NCBI RefSeq assembly: GCF_014692875.1
Contig: NZ_CP061171.1
Location: 5,394,001 to 5,458,000, forward strand
Origin: Pedobacter riviphilus
GTDB taxonomy: Bacteria > Bacteroidota > Bacteroidia > Sphingobacteriales > Sphingobacteriaceae
Length of the DNA stretch: 64,000 nucleotides
Direction of reading: 5' to 3'
In this document: positions 61,813 through 64,000 of the stretch, piece by piece
Layout: every line of letters begins with the position of its first letter
How positions within the stretch are numbered: position 1 is the first letter of the stretch
Program-made: the position numbers and the translations under genes
Notes under the pieces: model-generated
Databases searched by the model: none
Seen by the model: only the letters and a program-made list of their open reading frames with translations
What the model was told of the DNA's origin: nothing

Positions 61813-62343
61813 TTATACATTTTTTACAAACTGTAATTCGCCTAAAATGCGAACTTCTTCGCTTACCATTACACCACCAGTTTCTAATGCAGCATTCCAG
61901 GTTAAACCGAATTCAGAGCGGTTAATTTTTCCGCTTAAGGTAAAGCCTGCTTTGGTATTTCCCCAAGGATCGGTAGCAATACCACCAAATTCTGCGATTA
62001 ATTTTACTGGTTTAGTTTCACCTTTAATGGTTAAGTTGCCTTTAACGATATAATCGCCTCCATCTTTTTCTACCGAATTAGATTTAAATTCAATGTGTGC
62101 AAATTTTTCAGCATCGAAAAAATCGCCACTTTTTAAATGGTTATCACGGTCGGTATTTCCGGTATCAATTGAACCGATATCACCTTTGAAAGAAATTTCT
62201 GCATTTTCAAATTCATCACCTTCTGATGTTAATTCTGCAGTGAAAGATTTTAAACTACCAGTTACAGTAGTAATCATTAAGTGTTTTACTTTAAATTGTA
62301 ATTCGCTGTGGGTTGGATCTAATGTCCATTTTGTAGTTGCCAT
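61813..62343 (-). CDS. YceI-family lipid-binding protein
   Basis: YceI proteins are lipocalin-like barrels that bind isoprenoid or polyprenoid lipids. The 176-residue product shows TKWTLDPTHSELQFKVKHLM at the start, DNHLKSGDFFDAEKFAHIEF and a closing RSEFGLTWN segment. It has no signal peptide, unlike the periplasmic E. coli protein, so it is probably cytoplasmic. A TACTTTTG -7 box lies upstream at 62380-62387. Confidence 0.94.
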   Translation of the reverse strand: MATTKWTLDPTHSELQFKVKHLMITTVTGSLKSFTAELTSEGDEFENAEISFKGDIGSIDTGNTDRDNHLKSGDFFDAEKFAHIEFKSNSVEKDGGDYIVKGNLTIKGETKPVKLIAEFGGIATDPWGNTKAGFTLSGKINRSEFGLTWNAALETGGVMVSEEVRILGELQFVKNV

Positions 62344-62379
62344 ATCTTTTGTTTTTTGAGATGTTTAATATTTACAACA

Positions 62380-62387
62380 CAAAAGTA
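62380..62387 (-). promoter_or_regulatory. -7 element of yceI
   Basis: On the minus strand TACTTTTG matches TAnnTTTG and would start transcription about 30 nt before the yceI ATG. The -33 region is a weak match. Confidence 0.5.
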
Positions 62388-62436
62388 CAGCGCAGGTTTT
62401 TACTACAGATTGATGTATGGTAAGAAAGGGAAATAA

Positions 62437-62520
62437 TTGAATGAGAGAAGGATAGAATGACGTATTGGTGAAAAGTTGTACGTTGAAAGGTTAGATTTGA
62501 AAAAGCCATTCACTCATTGA
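62437..62520. repeat. Word-type repeat (TTGAATGAGAG/CATTCACTCATTGA)
   Basis: TTGAATGAGAGAAGGATAGA and ATGAC (62437-62461) face CATTCACTCATTGA (62507-62520). The words are the same as those at 10721-10808. It ends at the stop codon of the Crp/Fnr gene. Confidence 0.5.
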
Positions 62521-62522
62521 GT

Positions 62523-63110
62523 CTATGGCCTAAAATGTTTATTGGCCAGTTCCTTTCTTACCCGGCTTAACGATTCGGGTGTAATGCCCAGATAAGAGGC
62601 AATCATCCATTGTGGTACGCGGAGGGTAAGGTTGGGGTATAGTTTTATAAAATCGAGGTATCTTTCTTCGGCCGTAGCACTTAATAACATGTTAATTCTT
62701 TTCTGCATAAAGCGGATCGAATTATTAAGCAGTTTGATTTGCATGGGCTGTAAGCATGGCACTTGCCTGGCAGCTTCCTCCATGAAATTGTTAGGCATTA
62801 ATATGGCTTCGGTTGCTTCGATGGCATCGATAAAAAATATTGATGGCTCATTGTTCATGTTGTTACGGTCAGAAACCAGCCAGTTTTCGGGGGCAAACTG
62901 AAGGATGTGCTCTTTGCCTTTCGCATCAATTGAGTACGCCCGTAATAAACCTTTTCCTACAAAATATCCGTGTTTGAAATTATCGCCAGTATATTGAAGT
63001 ATTTCGTTTTTTTCGAATTTTTTTACCTTTAAAGCAGATGATATGCTTTCGAACTGCTCATCAGTTATCTCTATTTTTTCCTGTAAGTATTTCTGGAACT
63101 GATGAATCAT
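62523..63110 (-). CDS. Crp/Fnr-family transcriptional regulator
   Basis: The 195-residue product has a cyclic-nucleotide-binding beta-roll (about 20-120, with LQYTGDNFKHGYFVGKGLLR) and a C-terminal helix-turn-helix reading WMIASYLGITPESLSRVRKE (about 168-187). No Fe-S cysteines of Fnr type are present. The DNA target is unknown, and divergent or nearby yceI and pirin genes are candidates. A TACCTTTA box overlaps its ATG. Confidence 0.91.
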   Translation of the reverse strand: MIHQFQKYLQEKIEITDEQFESISSALKVKKFEKNEILQYTGDNFKHGYFVGKGLLRAYSIDAKGKEHILQFAPENWLVSDRNNMNNEPSIFFIDAIEATEAILMPNNFMEEAARQVPCLQPMQIKLLNNSIRFMQKRINMLLSATAEERYLDFIKLYPNLTLRVPQWMIASYLGITPESLSRVRKELANKHFRP

Positions 63111-63122
63111 AAAGGTACAATG

Positions 63123-63281
63123 TTATTTTTTTACGGGCTTAATATCGGAAAAATCTACACCACATTTGCAATTGCCGCCACAACCGTCTTTTTTTACCTG
63201 TAAAGATTTAAAAACCAAACGGCCAACATATACCAATGCTACCGCAAAAAGTAAAAAGACTAAAATCGTTTGAATATCCAT
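63123..63281 (-). CDS. FeoB-associated Cys-rich membrane protein
   Basis: A 52-residue frame with ATG at 63281 encodes one membrane helix (about 5-24, TILVFLLFAVALVYVG), a basic stretch and a Cys cluster DGCGGNCKCGV (Cys34, Cys37 and Cys39-type spacing), then a short tail ending in KPVKK. This matches the small FeoB-associated Cys-rich proteins of Bacteroidota, which help ferrous iron uptake. No feoA or feoB is in the window, but feoB could lie elsewhere. It is 13 nt upstream of the Crp/Fnr regulator on the same strand. Confidence 0.87.
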   Translation of the reverse strand: MDIQTILVFLLFAVALVYVGRLVFKSLQVKKDGCGGNCKCGVDFSDIKPVKK

Positions 63282-63347
63282 AATGCAAATATAAAGGGTT
63301 TTAGGCTGAAGCCGTTCAAGTGAATGTAAATTATTGGATCAATGTTT

Positions 63348-63471
63348 AACCGCAAAGCTTTTCGCTAAGGTTGCTAAGCTTACGGATGTCTTTGCTAGGG
63401 TTTATTTGGTGAAAATTAAGACCTAATGTTATTAATGTGCTTTGCGTCTTTCTTTTGCATTCTTTGTGGTT
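63348..63471. repeat. Word-type inverted repeat (AACCGCAAAGC...GCTTTGCG)
   Basis: AACCGCAAAGCTTTTCGCTA and AGGTTGCTAAG (63348-63378) face GCTTTGCGTCTTTCTTTTGC, ATTCTTTGTGGTT (63439-63471), whose reverse complement starts AACCACAAAGAATGCAAAAG. The centre is about 60 nt. Confidence 0.55.
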
Positions 63472-63482
63472 GTGGAAAGAAT

Positions 63483-64000
63483 TTACTCCTCCATAAAACC
63501 TACAGTACCACCAACCCAATCAAAATCGGCATTGTAACGTACGCCGATCATTTTACCACGGCTTAAGCGGGCCAGATTAATGCACAGTTGGGGTTCGCCA
63601 CCATCAGGCCATAAATACATCATCCTTACTTCTGCCTTTACGCCACCATCAGGTGCCTGTACAGCTGGCTCGTAATTTACCTTTCTTTGTAAAATCCAGT
63701 TTTCCGGATCTTTTATATTAGTAATGTCCGTTTCACTAACATCGATAATTACGCCCATCCCAGCAAAAGAGAATAATGGCTTAAGTACGTAGTTCTCTAA
63801 ATCTTTAGGAATTGCAGTTAATTCATTTAAAAAACGTGTTTCGGGTACAAACTCACTTTTCAAGAAGGGCATGGTATATTTGCTGATTCGATAAAACCAG
63901 TTTGGATGTGTTACCCATTCCACATCGAGTTCTTCACGTGGATCGAAACTATTTTTAAAAATCTCGGTATTATTGGCCACTTCGTCAAATATCAAGCGGT
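63483..64000 (-). CDS. Partial ATP-grasp-like protein (C-terminal part)
   Basis: The frame runs off the window end, so only the last 172 or so residues are seen. It has YVLKPLFSFAGMGVIID (Lys and the glycine-rich loop of ATP-grasp enzymes), WILQRKV and KAEVRMMYLW, where ATP-grasp folds have fvlQe and evRvfv segments, and it ends NLARLSRGKMIGVRYNADFD then WVGGTVGFMEE. This would make it a carboxylate-amine or peptide ligase. The substrate is unknown. A TTG at 63995 is only an apparent start. Confidence 0.6.
   Translation of the reverse strand, partial: RLIFDEVANNTEIFKNSFDPREELDVEWVTHPNWFYRISKYTMPFLKSEFVPETRFLNELTAIPKDLENYVLKPLFSFAGMGVIIDVSETDITNIKDPENWILQRKVNYEPAVQAPDGGVKAEVRMMYLWPDGGEPQLCINLARLSRGKMIGVRYNADFDWVGGTVGFMEE

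Overview
The window reads as a chromosomal segment of a Bacteroidota bacterium of the family Sphingobacteriaceae, most likely Pedobacter or a close relative. Supporting signs are the AT-rich spacers without Shine-Dalgarno motifs, several promoters of the Bacteroidota type (TTTG, 18-21 nt, TAnnTTTG), the type IX secretion/gliding proteins GldJ and PorV, a BlaB-like class B1 beta-lactamase, the ExbB-ExbD-ExbD-TonB cluster and a complete 14-subunit nuo operon. This genus assignment is an inference from protein resemblance. I see no prophage, IS element, integron or CRISPR array.

Layout. 1-900: a truncated NTF2-like remnant and a duplicated tRNA-fMet/tRNA-Glu pair. 1000-4700: era, a TlpA-like thioredoxin, der and a GNAT acetyltransferase. 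4750-9750, mostly minus strand: class B1 metallo-beta-lactamase, a second acetyltransferase, an atypical SDR, a PLP histidine decarboxylase and an S41 processing protease. 9900-12200: murQ, a conserved unknown and a Bax-inhibitor-1-type membrane protein. 12260-17270: a SAM-I riboswitch followed by metH and metF, i.e. methionine synthesis under SAM control. 17400-20170: a PLP decarboxylase and three small exported or anchored proteins. 20340-25870, minus strand: thrA-dinB-thrB-thrC, preceded by a classical attenuator with a Thr/Ile-rich leader peptide. 26450-28090: pckA. 28250-34280: exbB-exbD-exbD-tonB, a small membrane protein, a PstS-like lipoprotein and a TPR protein. 34300-47600: nuoABCDEFGHIJKLMN, with nuoM interrupted by a one-base frameshift. 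47650-52210: DedA, ppa, a CBS-domain protein, rsmE, a DUF4159 protein and a biotinyl carrier protein. 52380-56900: gldJ, a 684-bp gap, porV, ispF and a small membrane protein. 57040-60444: a very large GH18-deacetylase-glycosyltransferase fusion. 60870-64000: pirin, YceI, a Crp/Fnr regulator, an unlisted 52-residue FeoB-associated Cys-rich protein and the C-terminal part of a possible ATP-grasp protein that runs off the window.

The most unusual layer lies between the genes. More than a dozen spacers consist of short, text-like words (CAGTTTTCAG, GACTTGAGACT, AAGGTTGAAGGT, ATTCACTCATTC, GTTGATAGTCAATGG and others) repeated imperfectly and usually arranged as a word array facing its own reverse complement. 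Each locus has its own word, but the architecture is the same. Two of these arrays appear to have entered genes: one adds about 15 residues inside metH, and one supplies the apparent signal peptide of the DUF4159 protein. Two further dispersed palindromic repeat families are also present.
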